Positions 12,146-27,200 of a stretch of 64,000 nucleotides of DNA are shown here, piece by piece. Source of the stretch: Doris montereyensis (Eukaryota > Mollusca > Gastropoda > Nudibranchia > Dorididae); contig JAXRKP010000062.1 in the NCBI GenBank assembly GCA_037039925.1, positions 446,710 through 510,709 of the forward strand, in the 5' to 3' direction. The number at the start of each line of letters is the position of its first letter. Position 1 is the stretch's first letter. A program made the position numbers and the translations under genes. The notes under the pieces are model-generated. The model saw nothing but the letters and a program-made list of their open reading frames with translations. It was not told the origin of the DNA and did not search any database.

Positions 12146-12784
12146 ATGGGATCCATCAATAATATATTAATATGGGCGAGACGCCCGATGGTTTGACATG
12201 CCACTCAATTCACCTGTTGAATCCATTGGGAAAAAGACAATAAGCGTAAAGACAATGGGAACATGTGGGTAATATCGACTTTTGCACCCTTACATGCTTT
12301 CACCTGATTATATCAAGGAACAGAAATATTACTGCCCCCGAGTCTGGGATCCATGTTGATTGGACTGAGAACGATGTGCAGGTCAGTAAAGCTCGCTGCC
12401 GCCTGTGGCAATACAGTGTAAAGCCTTGCCTGCACTAAATGGCCTATACCATGAAACACACTGCATGTTGCTTAGATCGATAATCCATTCATAACGCTGG
12501 ATACATTATTCAAAGGAGATTTAACATCCCTGACTCAAGGTTTACAACAAGGACATTCTCTGAATGGTCTGAGAATGACAAATGTAACAGATATAAAAAC
12601 GGAGACCGTCAGTCTTCAACTTTTGTGAAGTGTTCAAAATACTCAGATATATGCCTGTTTTTGTAAAGAATGATTTTGCACAATTTCATCTGTGACAGTT
12701 ACTTCATTGTTATCATTTTATTTTTTTAAAAACTGATTTTGTGATCCTTTAAAATCTTAAAACAATTTGTATTTTGATGTGCAC

Positions 12785-12935
12785 TTGTCATGAATGTTTC
12801 CACCCGTGATATGAATGGATTTCCCACAAACACACTGTGATGTGAATGGATTTCCTAAACACCCACTGTACCACCTGTGATACATGAATGGATTTCCTAC
12901 AGACACCCACTGTACCACCTGTGATACACAACAGA
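12785..12935. repeat. Short tandem repeat, 3 copies of about 50 bp
   Basis: The copies share ATGAATGGATTTCC, ACACCCACTGTACCACCTGT and GATAC. Confidence 0.85.
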
Positions 12936-13274
12936 AAACATAAGCTACACTGAAATCACTCAAATTTGGTTATAATTAATCTTTCTACGTCCCTCTGAGA
13001 CATTATCATAAGTTTTAGATCTAGAGGCTTAACTAGAGAAAATAGATGTGTTATGAATCAGCTTGTTTCACACATAAAAATAATGAACAGGAAGTTAAAT
13101 TGAAAAAGACAAAACAAAAACAAACTATGTAATAAAATAAAATAAGACTTTAAAGAAAGCCTTCAGTATTCAAGACACAAAATATTCCTTACACAGAACA
13201 TATGTCATGTAAAACAATATTATTTTTTATGTGTGAGCAAAGTATCGTAGAAGATAACAACACTATCAATCATG

Positions 13275-13505
13275 ATGATGTTACAAGAGAAGTCATGTTA
13301 AGAGAAGATGTTACAAGAGAAGTCATGTTACAAGAGAAGTCAGTTACAAGAGAAGTCATGTTACAAGAGAAGTTATGTTACAAGAGTAGTCATGTTACAA
13401 GAGAAGTCATGTTACAAAGTCATGTTACAAGAGAAGTTATGTTACAAGAGAAGTCATGTTACAAGAGAAGTTATGTTACAAGAGAAGTTATGTTACAAGA
13501 GAGTC
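13275..13505. repeat. 17-bp minisatellite, about 13 copies
   Basis: The unit is GTTACAAGAGAAGTCAT or GTTACAAGAGAAGTTAT. The two variants are interspersed, and occasional copies are shortened. Confidence 0.95.
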
Positions 13506-13629
13506 TCGTTTACAACGGTTTACCTTCTAAGACTTTGGATATACAAAATTTTTTTAAATCCTGTAAAAGTCAAAAGTCCATTGACATCGAAAAAGAGAAA
13601 TGGCATTGGCTGGTAGCAAATTGTTGAGG

Positions 13630-14730
13630 TGTGTAACAATAAATGGCTTTTGGCTTGCTGCAATCAACAGACATTTACATAGTGAAAAGAATCAAAAAGA
13701 GGACTCTTATAAAATAGAGTAAATCTCAAAAACCATATTGGTTTCTAGCTGTAGCTCGGTGTTGCCGACAGATAATTAAAGTTTTAACCATCATCATGAA
13801 CATTGGAAAATATACCATCACCAAAGTGCGAAATGGCTGGTCCTCAAGATTGAATAATATCAAGACATGTTCCCCCATAGCAGGTGTCATGCAATTCATC
13901 ACAATACTGCATTGTTAAATATTCAGCCAAACAGCAAAATACAATTGTAGCGTTTGTAAATAGTTTTTTAGACGCAGTCTACTCACAAAAGACCTCGATG
14001 AGATGGTGATTAGTTGTAAGGGGCTTTCAAACACAAAACATGCAATGAGGCCAACCCCAATACCACATCAAAACATTCAGACTATGTGATAGCAGTAGAT
14101 TTGCCGTAAATCTTTTATTTATTTTGGACGTAAACATCCTATTATCCTGAACCACACCTAAATGCTGAAAGGGCAATCAGTGATTTGACAACCTGTGTCT
14201 AACGGCCATCTTTTCTATGCAGATAAAAACTATACCAAGAACTAATCTGAATTTTTTTGCCCGAATTAAAATACTGCAGCAACAGCAATTTAAGAGGGTT
14301 TTTTTTTTCCTGAATGTAAAGTCATCGAAAAGGGGTCACTTGAAGAGATTAAAAAGCCAACAAGAATGTCATAGCCATGTCGCCAAATCAAATACCCACG
14401 ACCACAACACTGAAACAACTTGTCGTTGTCAGCAAATTTCAAAACCGTCTCTGATCCATGGTTACAATTTACAGATGAATGGATGTGATCGATAGGATTA
14501 AGCAATGTCATACTATAGCAACGTCCAAAAGGAAGAACCTCAACAGCGGGGGGGTTTCACTGGATATGTGAAATCTGCAGGCCAAAATTCAGGGAAATGA
14601 GACGTTAAAACATATTCACTTCAAAGATAACCTCATTATTCAGCTCACAGAGAATGCAGCACTGCTCATGGCTGAAGATGATGAGCCCCAAAAAGGCGCC
14701 AATGGGATGATGACCTAATACATGTAGTGG
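13630..14730. other. Intergenic, no gene recognised
   Basis: I find no convincing exon, RNA gene or mobile element here. The open frames are short, with no recognisable domain. Confidence 0.5.
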
Positions 14731-14734
14731 GGCA

Positions 14735-15210
14735 TGTCAATGCTCTGTATCTCATTGACCATACTAATAGTAAAAATGCTCTGTATCTCAAGTATGTCAA
14801 TGCTCTGTATCTCATTGACCATACTAATAGTAAGTATGTCAATGCTCTGTATCTCATTGACCATACTAATAGTAAGTATGTCAATGCTCCATCTCATTGA
14901 CCATACTAATAGTAAAGTAATGTCAATGCTCTGTGATCTCATTGACCATACTATAATAAGTATGTCAATGCTCTGTATCTCATTGACCATACTAATAATA
15001 AGTATGTCAATGACCTCTGTATCTCATTGACCATACTAATAATAAGTATGTCAATGTTCTGTATCTCATTGACCATATTAATAATAAGTATGTCAATGTT
15101 CTGTATCTCATTGACCATACTAATAATAAGTATGTCAATGTTCTGTATCTCATTGACCATATTAATAATAAGTATGTCAATGTTCTGTATCTCATTGACC
15201 ATATCAAACA
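14735..15210. repeat. 42-bp minisatellite, about 11 copies
   Basis: The unit contains AAGTATGTCAATGTTCTGTA followed by TCTCATTGACCATACTAATA. Because 42 is divisible by three, several reading frames stay open across the array; these are not genes. Confidence 0.95.
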
Positions 15211-15714
15211 TGAATGTTGGCCCGTGCTGTCTGGAGCACACAAACAAACACACATATTTCATCTACCATGGCTGTCCAGGACAACCATATCTCTATCCTA
15301 GAGATTGTTCTCTATAATATCATGATCCCTATGACAAAGGGAGGGTGAAATCAGAAATTGAGTCTGTATTCATTGTTTCCCAATCAGATGTTCATAAAAT
15401 ATTACCAAACTTGTCAACTACTGGACCAACTCCCTACAGAAATTTGGACTGTAAGTAGCACATTGGTTTTACTTCAAAATAACAGCCTAGAACAGAGTCA
15501 TTGTTTCATGTCCAAATAATTCTATTTTGTTGAGTGGGGCAAATGTTTATCTTTTTTCTTGCTCTGAAGCGCTTGCATGTAAGAAAATGGAATATCCCAT
15601 TAATAGTTACAAACAACGTAATTATTTTGGCATAATTTGAAAGATAAATCAATTCCTTCAGTTTGGTATGGAAAAATGTTCAACAATCTCTTTAAAAAAG
15701 ACCTCTGCTACATT

Positions 15715-15720
15715 TTTATT
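15715..15720 (-). terminator. Candidate PEX16 polyadenylation signal
   Basis: TTTATT on the plus strand gives AATAAA on the minus strand, about 440 bases after the PEX16 stop codon. Other A-rich matches could serve instead, so the 3' end is not fixed. Confidence 0.3.
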
Positions 15721-16161
15721 CATCTGAGAAAAATTTGGACCAAACTTGAAACAGATTTAGGAACCAAGGAATTAAAAAACTCATTAATTGACCATTAAAT
15801 TAAGTTCTGCAAATCAAATTTCACAAGATACCCACTTATTTTAGGAGAATGGAATCCTTTCCACTAAATAGAAAAGGCCCTTGAACCTCCCCATCCCCAA
15901 CCCTACGATAAGCACTTAGTTGTTTTTTTTTCCACCAGAGATCACTGAATTTTTGGTCTTTAAAAAAAAAAAAATCTCTTTTTGACAACCCTGCAAAACC
16001 ACTTTCCTGAGTCATTCAAGAAACAGTACGGTAAACTACATTAGCAAACGTCCACCATTGACACAAAAATTAAATCAGCACATTATCCAGCTGGCAATAT
16101 TCAGCTGCAATCTGTGGCAGTAGAGACTGAGAAAAGGATCATAACACAGAGCGCACGGATT

Positions 16162-16222
16162 TCAACATGACCAGGTATAGAAATAAATTCTCTGCCACAC
16201 GGTAGGTATTCCATTACAGGCA
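16162..16222 (-). CDS. PEX16: PEX16 exon 10 (terminal)
   Basis: The acceptor is GATCCTCAG|TGCC. It encodes PVMEYLP, then [12 protein letters not shown] and stop TGA at 16164-16162, matching human MDYLPTWQKIYFYSW. One C is missing at plus-strand GG 16201-16202. Confidence 0.9.
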
Positions 16223-19200
16223 CTGAGGATCCAAAAGAGAGAAATTTCCATGAATCAGGGGTGTTGAGATCAGCAAGAGTTCATCAAGTTTGGTGTAGAA
16301 ATTCAACATTTAACTCCCATCTTTGTTTTAATTAACCAGGTTCTCTTTTTAAAACCATCTTTTCATGCCTGATTTTATTTTATTTGGTTTGTTGACCATT
16401 GCTGCGCCACAAAGGCCTGAAGGCACAATGGCTACAGCCAATGCCAGACAGGGGAGCAATAAAACCGTTCACAACTGGTCCTCGATCATGAGGTCTATTA
16501 ACACTAGGTAAATGCCACAATGCCACTGTTGTTGACTTACGATATCAAGAAAGATTTGTGGGCAGAGTCCGGAAGACTGTTCAATTCTAATTGCCTAGTG
16601 ACAAACCAGTGATCTAATGGGACAATGGCAGTGGCAGTAAAGTGGGTAGAGTTAAGAAGAGACGACTGGTCACTGGTAATCTTTCATTGCATTAACATGG
16701 ATAGGTAATGAAGGGTGGGCATATTGTTGATGGGCAAAGTCTGAAATCCTACTAGCGATGAGATTGCATGAATGAGGGGGGAGGGGGAAGAAATTTTAAT
16801 CAATTACAGACACACTTTATGATAATTTTTTGGAGATGACGATACCTGCAATTGCCGATGAGAGCGGGCATTAAGTAGAAAATCTTGGTTTTGAAACGGG
16901 CATTTAGAGAGGCAATTCATATAGAAAAAATTGGTTTCACTGAGGTTGCATTTAGGCCAAACAATTCCATTAACACCAAAATAAATAGAATACCTTACCT
17001 AAAAGTAATCTAACCAAAGGAATGTGTTGGGACAAGCCCTGAAGAATGGTGAGTAATCTGGATCTGGAAAGCAAATATCAAATAGAGAAAAGATGTAAAC
17101 TATTTAACACAATATTTCAGTAATTCTTAACTCATTTGAATTTGCACAGCCACCTTATACAGTGAATTGGGTGAATTCAGGAGGAAGGAACAATGTGATA
17201 GACAAATCTTTTAGAATAAAAGGAAGCCAAAGTGTTTGCTAGTGGGTAAGCATGCACTACTAAGGCAAACATTTCACAATAAAGAATGGAAATTCAATTC
17301 AATGAGACAGCATTTCTGAGAGATGCAGATTGTCAATCTATTTTTACATTTATGTAAAAGGGTACACAGACACGAAAAAAAAAACCCATGCAAAGAATGT
17401 CAATCTATTTTTACATTTATGTAAGGTACACAGAAAATGAGTGTAGAAAAGAATAACATTTATATTTTATAAGCTATCAAGCTTTATAGCAACCACTATT
17501 ATATAATTTTACTACAAGATAATTGGCTTTCTGCACTTCAAGTAATAATAAAATCCCATACTCAGCGTTGAGAGAAGGGAAATCAGAGTAAAGTCCTTAT
17601 TTTTCATAGTTTGCCATTGTTTTCCACGCATTTACTTTCACTGCCGGTCTGAAACGACCTAACTACCCATTTAGTTGCTGGGTACAGGAGGGCCAGAAAA
17701 CTTGCCCAGACTGGGGGCTCGAACTTAGGTCTCCTGCATGGTAGTCAGGCACGTCTTTCTATATACAACATTGCTTCTGATCCTCCCTTCACATGCTTAA
17801 ATGTGACACATCTGTCGCATGGTCTCACTTTTAATCATTTATTTTTATCAATAAAACAAATTTGTGCCTTTCGAAGAGTTTTCCACAATTCATATCTTAT
17901 GATACCACTAACTTTTTGAAGTGCAAAAGGTTGACGAATTTTTCTTTTTCAGAAACAGAACAATACCACAAAAATGGAGCACATATATTAAAATTTCTTA
18001 CCCCCAAAAGATGAAGAAAATAAATTCATTGAGCACCTACAACTAGTGTAACAATTGCTAAAAATTTAATCCTTCATCAAAGTCACCTTGTGAAGTTATC
18101 AGATAGGCAGTAACAATTAATTGCTAAAAAATTTAATCCTTCATCAAACTCACTTTGTGAAGTTATCAGATAGGCAGTAACAATTAATTAATATGAAAGT
18201 TTAATCCTTCATCAAACTCACCTTGTGTAGTTATCAGATAGGCAGTAACAATTAATTACTATAAAAATTTAATCCTTCATCAACTCACTTTGTGTAGTTA
18301 TCAGATAGGCAGTAACAATTAATTACTAGAAAAATTTAATCCTTCATCAAACTCACTTTGTGTAGTTATCATAGAATGGGGACCGCAGCAAGTACATGAG
18401 GAGCATAAAGACCGTCTCCTCATCTCTGCCTTTTCACGAACGTTGAGTTTATCATCACCAAGAAGCCACAAACTGCGTAAAGAAAAGGGTCTTTCCTTAC
18501 AAGTTTCAGTTCGACACCTTAAGAGCTCAGTGAAAAGACATGACATGGGTGAAAAATTTGTATGTAATATCACTTCTAAATTGAAATTTACACAATCAAC
18601 CATTAGTAATAATCTCAGGGTGCATAAGAGGAAACAGCAAAATGGAAGTGAAAGATATGTGCATGAGTCATAGGGAAGAAGTAGGACCTACCAGTAGCGC
18701 CTGCCAAACGCCCACACCCCTCTATAATACTATCCTCAAGCTATAGCTATATGTGTGCAAGACAGGATGTCCAGCAAAAAGCCAACTGAAAATTTCATAA
18801 CTCAACGGAAAAAATTCTACCTAGGAAATGAAATACTCTCCCGGCGCCAGAAACGGAGAACAGCATAAATATTTCCAATTTCAATGTATTTGCTATAAAT
18901 TGTTAATTGAAATCATAAGTGAATGACTTTCTAGTGCATCTCAATGAAATGAAAAGTGATCACACATTTCTTTAATGATTCACTTTGGATGAATAACATT
19001 TCAGCATTTTTCTACAGGGTTCCCAGGAATTTCTGGAAAAAAAAAAATGTTTTATGATAGCGGTGATAGATCTACCCCTATCACTTCACAAAACATGCAA
19101 ACAGTTTAAAAAAATGAAAAAAAGTCGAAAAATAAATCAAACATAAGAGTGACAATATCACAGCCTATTAACACACGTACAAATACTTTAAACTTAGTCT

Positions 19201-21147
19201 ACCGAGAAGAAAATGAGGTGTGGAAGGTTTTTCTAGAACTCAAACTCTGCCAATTGTAATCAAAAAGGACTTTAAGCATATGAGATTGATTAATCAAAAC
19301 GACTCTAAGCATGTGAGATTGATTAATCAAAATGACTCCAAGCATGTGAGATTGATTAATTAAAATGACTCTAAGCATGTGAGTCTAAACATGTGAGATT
19401 GATTAAGCAAAATGACTCGAGAAGCATGTGAGATTGATTAAGCAAAATGACTCTAAACATGTGAGATTGATTAATCAAAACGACTCTAGGCATGTGAGAT
19501 TGATTAATCAAAATAACTCCAAGCATGTGAGATTGATTAATCCAAACGACTCCAAGCATGTGAGATTGATTTATCAAAATAACTCCAAGCATGTGAGATT
19601 GATTAATCCAAACAATTCCAAGCATGTGAGATTGATTAATCCAAACAATTCCAAGCATGCAACAATTTTCTTTAGTCTTAGTGTGTCGTATGAAACCAAA
19701 ATAAAAAATTGTTTCAATTGAACTAAACCATTTCACACAATACCTGCCAATGTCCATACTTGAGGAGAGAAGCCAAGGCTTGAAAGACTTTGTTCCATGG
19801 ATATACAGACTTGTCACTTATATACAGTTAAGAAAGTGAAATGAAATTAAAAACATAAAAGGTATTAAGCATTCAATTTCACTTGCATTGCTATGAAATG
19901 TAATCATGTGATCAAGACACTTTGCAGAATTTAAAATACTTTTAATATATCAAATATAGTATAACGCTGTCGAGACAGACAAAAAAACACAACTCAGAAA
20001 ACACAACTCAGACAACCTCCCCTACCAATGAGATCTTATCTCAATGTGAATGTGTCTATAGGGACACCAGCTCCAAAATTCTTAGTACACCTATAAATAC
20101 AACAATGTTGCATATGTTTTAGAATTACCATATCAAGATCATTACATCTAAATGAAAAGTTCCAAAATGTAATTTCAACAGCTGGAGAAGGCCAGAGACA
20201 AACTAAAAAATTCCACTTTGTGCGAAATATCAAATAAACACAAACAATATATATATTATATACATATGACTGAATGAAATACTCAGATGAACAAAAGCTT
20301 GTAAAATAAAGGATACAGTGCACCAGTGGTTTAAAGCGTACAAGGTATTCACCCCAAATCTGAGCTCTTGTTAAAGGTGACCGGGGTCAAGTTGTTTTCC
20401 TTAACCACCTTCTGTTGTGAAAAATTGGGGGATGGCAATTTCCAATCTCGAGCTTTGACTGGAAGTGCTGTAGTGCAAGACACCATGTATGAATATAACA
20501 TACGCATGCACAAAACATGTATGTTTCTATTAAATATTGTTGAGGAAAGTATGTTGCAATATTTAACAAAAGTGTCTGATGGAAATAGATTAAAGGACAA
20601 TTAAACATAGAAAAAGAATTATCCTTTTGTACATATTGATCACTGACGCATTAAGTATCTATTAGATTTGTTTATGTTGTGAAAAACATTTATTTATGTT
20701 GTTGGTATAAAACAATTCCATGAAACAAAAATCTTAGGCAGGTAATACACACAACTAAATACAATTATATTTGCAAACAAATTTTGAAATGCGCTTAATG
20801 TACATATATATCAAATAGACAGTGATAGATAACCAAAGGGAAAGAGACAAGGAGAGAAGACAATAAGACAGAAACAGGGATGAAGAATGACTAACAGATA
20901 GAGACAAAGTGAGAAAGAAACAGGAAGTTTGATTTGATTCCTTGACATTTACGCTGTCCATCACATGCAGCTATCCCAAGGTGAATTAAGGAGCAAGGTA
21001 AAAGACTTGTGAAAGGAAAGACCAGCAGTATCCACCAACTGCAAAGGAAAGAGACAGGGAGAGAAAGCAACGGACAGATTAAGACAATGAGAACAGCAAA
21101 CTGAGACTGAGAGACAGAGATAGAGATAGATAGAGAGAGAGAGAGAA

Positions 21148-21241
<94 letters not shown>

Positions 21242-24200
21242 CAGAGAGAAAAACAGACAGACAGCGAGACAAACAAGAAAAGAGACAGAGAGAGCCACAC
21301 ACACATAGAAAACACTGAGAATTTGTCTGCTTGCGTCAATGGAATTTAGGAAAAAGTGGAAGCCTCTAGCAGTGCCCAGAACTCAACTACAAGAGAAAGA
21401 CAATAGATCTGATCAATTGGAAACACTTACCCTGAACTAGGCTTCTCATAGTTTTGCCAGATCGTTTTAAATTAATAGTGACAGATGGAGGAGGATGTAT
21501 TTCTTCTGTTTTCTCACTAGGTTCACTGTCTTTTCATCCTGAAACAAACCAAAGAGTAAAGGAAAAAGAATATAATCTCTTTTAGATATAGGACTTGAGC
21601 ATGCTAAAGCGCAAGAAAAGTCTCTTACTTTGAAGTAAATTAAAATAACAACAAAAAACAAAGAAGGAAATCATTGGGTTATTGAATGACAACCCTTGCA
21701 ATAACTATCTATAGATCTGACTGAAAAAAATACAACTCATGTACTTTCTTTTATGGAAGAATATAAACTTAGCTTCTGAACAGTTATAACACAAATATGA
21801 AAATAAATACTTATCTTCTAAATGAAAAATATCACGGTATACTCACAATTCTCTTACAATGAATTGTTTCTCACATAAAATAAGAATGGAAATACATGAT
21901 ACTTTTGATAGTCTAAGTTATTTTGAGAAACCAAGCGTTCCATTTGATTCTAAGTTATATCTAACACTCCCTTCTCCCAATACAAAAAACAACAAAACCT
22001 ATTACACTTTCTTAATCAGAATACGGACAGCAAAATGATTCAAAACAAAGAGACATATAATATGGTTTGTCTAACCTTTTTAGCTTTTGTTTGTTTAACA
22101 ACCAAATCTCTGTCAATAGGAGAAATTGGAGGGACAGGCTGCATGCCACATTTATGCCTGCCCAGTAAAGAAATCTACAAATGCATCTGAGGATTTAAAC
22201 GAAAGAAAGAAAGATATAAGCATACAGCACCACGGGTGATATCAGGTTTGGTTGGCACATCAAGTCAGTACTAGGTGTTGAGGTTGCACGGGTAGGCATG
22301 AATGATACTTTTTAAAGATGCAGCCCGATTGTAATGGTGGCTTAGCTTAGGTAAATGAAAACTCTACTCAAAGATGGGGCACTAATGAAATTCTCCTTAA
22401 TATGTCACTTCTGCCGGGCAGTGGACAGGTAAGCACCTGTACGGGGAGTAGATGATCCCGCCCTCCATGAGTCTCCTGCTGCCTTGCAGGCAGGTCTTGG
22501 CTGACCAAAGGCTAAGGGAGTTAACCTGAAAGAAACAACCTGCTGCCTTGCAGGCTGGTCTTGACTGACCAAAGGCTAAGGAGTTAACCCTAACAGAAAA
22601 TAACAACCTGCTGCCTTGCAGGCTGGTCTTGAATGACTAAAGGCTAAGCGAGTTAACCCTGACAGAAAATAACTAGACCCGGTAGGGGGCCTCAAGGTGG
22701 CAGCCCCACCATCTACCTAGGGTACAGTGGGCTAATCCCCTACTTATCCAAAACAACCTTTTTCAAAGTAATATATACAATGATATACCCGACTTGAACT
22801 TTCGAAGACAACTCTGGAAAGGAACACGGATTGTGATTTTTGGAACATGGAATGTTAGGGCAATTAATGGAAAGGAGTTAGAATTAGCTGAAGAAATGTA
22901 AAAATTCAAAGTAGACATTTTGGCTATTACAGAAACAAAGAAAAAAGACAAGGAATAGAAAATGTAGGACCAAATTATACTTTAATCTTCTCAGGAGTAG
23001 ATGTCAAAGATAGAGCTAGAGCAGAAGTAGGCCTCTAATGCATAAAAGACAAGAAATGCTACTAGAATGTTGGAAATTTGTAAGCCCACGGCTATTAGAG
23101 GTAAATATTAAACCAAAAGGAAGAGAAATTAAATTATTAATAGCTTATGGACCAAACGAAGATGCCCCAAAAGAAGAAAAAGATACCTTTGAAAAGAGGC
23201 ATTAACGCAAAGAAATTTAACTTTCACCGAAGGGAACAGAAACTGTCAGGACAGGGCAGCCTGGAGAAAGATTATTTCGAGCATTTAAAACCCATACACC
23301 GGAAGGTAGAATGGGAGCTGATAAAGAAAGAAAGAATGTCACTTCTGGGATTAAAGAGTTCCTCTAAAACTTGAAAAATTACTGTGAAGGTCTCTTGAAA
23401 TCCACACAGAGAGCTTTGCATTAATTGATGTATTTTAACTTTTATCACACCTTCGATAAATACCTGATTTACACTATGCTGAATTTAAGTTGTAAATAAA
23501 TTCACTTATGATGAATTGACTCATTAATTGCAGAAATAATCTGTAAAAACTCAATGAAAACACAAGAACACAACAATTACACCCACTTTGCAATCTGAAC
23601 AGCGGTGATAGCCACCCATCGTCCAAAGTCACCGTAAGTACGAGCTGCTGCCAGCTCAACAAAGACGCCAGTGTACTCTAATACTGTTACAATGCGTTCC
23701 AGCTTCTCTTTTGAAGTTGACTGATTGGGAAGAGAAACAAAATTGAGAAGACAGTGCGTATTTCAACTGAAATGGGAATGAAGAGAACCAAAACACCCAA
23801 AAGAATTTTTTTTTAAATAAAAAAAAATCTCAACCCCAAGGGCAGAATTTAATCATGAAACAGACCAGGTGATAACACATCGCCTCGTGAATCTCCTCTA
23901 TCCAACCAAGTCAGTCTTACTATGAGGTCATCATTGTGTAATGATACCTAACAGGAAAACAAAATTAAAAAGCTAGATCACAACAGTTTACAACAATCCT
24001 GTACGATCCTTAAGAAAGGATATCTTGTCTTGGGGTAACTTTTTTTTTTTTTTCGATACTGTAATTTTAAACTAGTTATCGTGTTGCACTGTTACTCATT
24101 TGACAGTTAGCAGCCGACATAGCTTGAAGGTGTGAGAAAAAAAAGAGGGCTGAGGGGAGGCGAGGGATATAATGTAATATGCAGAAAGTACATATAATAT

Positions 24201-27200
24201 CTATTACAGAGGACATTTTTTAACCCTACACTTTACAATGCAGTGTTGTGACCAAAAGGAATCTATGGAAACATTCTCAATCGTTTTCACGAATACTCTC
24301 TGTTATTTGTCTCTGTTTATTTTTTAAATCAGAATTCAAATTAATGAAAATGAGTAAAAGGATTTTTTTAAATTAAACAAAGCAAACTTTAGATACCACA
24401 GAAAATAAAGATAAAAAACAGAACTCTACAAAATCAACAAAGTAAAAAGTTTGTAAAGAACAATTAATGTTAAAAAGCAAACACTTGAACTTAAATAAAT
24501 AAATGAAATAATGTCCAAGTTGACCACCACAAAATTTATAAAAAGCATGGCATACACATTTGGTAGCATCCTGTAGCTTTTTTAAGAATTGCATCATTGA
24601 AGAGAACGAGGAGGTTCGAGGCTGAGTAAAGGAGCTCTGAGATTATGGTAGAGTCTTCAAATCTTCCTGAAATGACAATTTTTAGATTAAAAAGCATACC
24701 TGAATACATTAAGGAAGAGAATACTAACCAGACAAAAGGGCATGGCCTTGATGAGTGTGATAAAGGAAAGAGGAGGAGGGAAAAAAGGAGGAATTTAATC
24801 TATTTTATTTTGATTTTTTTAAAGACGCATGTTGCAAAGAGGATGCATAAAACATAATAATGCATATGTTCAAAATAATACTCAAAATATTAATGATAAA
24901 AATAAGGGAAAAATTTATATGAAAGTAATATATTTGTATAAAATTTAAAAATTTTGAAGAAAAACCCCAAACAATTGTAGTACTCTAGCTGTCTGGAAAT
25001 AACCTCAACATTCTTCAAACATCATTTCTTGTATGATCTTAAAACCACTGACAGTTGTGATAATGTTCCACTTCTTGAAGTTTGAAAGAAAATTGCAATT
25101 GTATGCAAGACCACGAGGCCAAAACCCTGATGCAGAAAATGTACATGGAAAGTTTACATATTTTTGTAAATTCTAGAACATTGACAAATTTAGTATATAT
25201 ATATAATATAGGCTGTATGATATAGATTTAGATGTAATATAGACTAAACTGAACGATTTTCAACCCATTAATCGCTTTCTTTCTCTCATTTGCCCAAATA
25301 AAAAATGTGGCAGCAATGATGTTCATAATTTTGTATCATCATTTCGATCCATAAATCTTTTAACCTGTTAAAGAAGGTAAAGTGTCAAAAGCCACTGCAG
25401 TAGAAGCAAATTACTGTGGATTGGGTTAAAGTAATACTAGTAAAGCATCTTTAGCACTCCAATGTCCCACTGTCACAGTAATCATAGGGGACAGGAAGGC
25501 TATAAGGCAGGTTTCACAAAATGGGACCCAATGATAACTTGAACTTCTGCTATCGTGTCATGGATGTCACAAGTACCCCCCCCCTCATCCTCCTTAGTTC
25601 ATTGTTCAGGCTAAAGCCAGTATTCGCTAATGGCAGGTTTCACAAAAATGGGACCCAATGATAACTTGAACTCTTCAATTGATCTTTCTGAAAGTCTAAT
25701 TGATGAATCTTCTTAACATTTGGTCCATGTATAGCTTTGACATCGCAGATATAAAAAACATAATATTGTGAAATTTGCTTTCAATTTGTGTGTTTTGTGA
25801 ATATTTTTTGGGTGTGAACGTCAGCAATCCAGACAGACCACATTTCCCTCTTTTTAATAAGTCCCTTTTCACCTTAAGGTAGGTGAGGTCAACGACCTTT
25901 TATTCTGTTTTTCTTTAATTCCATGTGGAAGAGAATTGTTCAAAGAAAATTTGGCGAGTCCTAAATATTTTTTATCTTTTGCAGTGATCACGTGAGGCAG
26001 GTTTCATATTTTCGTTATTATGTAACAACTGATGTCTACAAATGAACACACAGTAAGAGCTGAAAAAAACAGTAGAAAAATACGTAGAAGCGCCGTTTTT
26101 TGATCTTAAGTGAAAGAAAACGTATTCCTACCACTATATATTCTGTAAAAGACACGAAAAAAATCATAGGGAACTCTAAATGAAAGTGAGAATACCATGA
26201 GACTACCGGCAGTCTTCCAAACCTCATGGTCGGACAAAAAATATTTTTTCGATCTGAGATCTAATAACGGTAATATTGCGTCGAGCTATTATCTCGTAGT
26301 TCATCGCGTGTAAGCCTATTGAGAAATCATGAAATTTTGTTTTTAAATTGTCTGGTTGGCTTTGCGGAATATTTTGTTTCGGGAGACTCTTACGGCCATG
26401 TGCTTACGGCCATGCAAAAATGTAGACGATGATCGGACATCAGAAAGGAGACTGTGATCAGGTCAGATTCGGAGGCCGTTCAGGTTAGATTCGGTTGCAT
26501 TAGCAAAACCTGCTTTGGCTTATCGTGAGCGAAACTTATGTAAAGAAGTCCGGCAATCAATAGGCTTTCATGATTTATTATGTTCTAATAAATAAAGACA
26601 AGATAATTGGCAATACGGAGGTTTAGAAGTCCATTACAATGATAGTGACTTTACGTCTCCACTATGCAGTCTCCTTGGCATAACAATACAATATTACTAA
26701 AAACGCATTTCAACGAGAGAGAGAGAAAATAATACTAATAGCACAGGTTCAAGTAGAGTTCAAGATTTGCCAGCCACCGCTCCCATCCCATCCCGTATTC
26801 CGCGAAGCAATTATCGATCGATAAAGACAAGTTTGTGCTAGTCTAGTGGGGCGCTCTATGTGACTGTAGATAGTTAGAGAGGGGGGGGGGGGGGAGGGGG
26901 GTGAGTGATGACGGGAGTAGCGGAGAAGTGATGGGGGGGGGGGAGAAAGGAACAATTGTCGTCAAAAGCGCTTTCTTTTTCGGCGAGGGTTTTGTTGCTG
27001 GTGCATCTCTCTCTCTCTCTCTCTATTGGCAAATATCGGCCTATACTATCGCATCCTCACTCGTTAAAATTATAAGTCGTGAAGTTTACACGTACCAGTT
27101 TGAGCAGAATGGTACACACGATAAACCCGTAACACGTAATAAGGATAGTATAAAGGCGTACAATCACAGAATTTTACAAAAAAACGGGACAAAAGGCATT

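Noticed and set aside
18443..18673. Plus-strand frame of 76 codons resembling a zinc-finger fragment
   Set aside because: It is the antisense of PEX16 exon 8 and adjoining intron, and lacks the Cys/His spacing.
23861..23953. Candidate extra PEX16 exon encoding [10 protein letters not shown]
   Set aside because: Exons 2 and 3 join in frame at the expected position without it, and no family alignment supports the insert.
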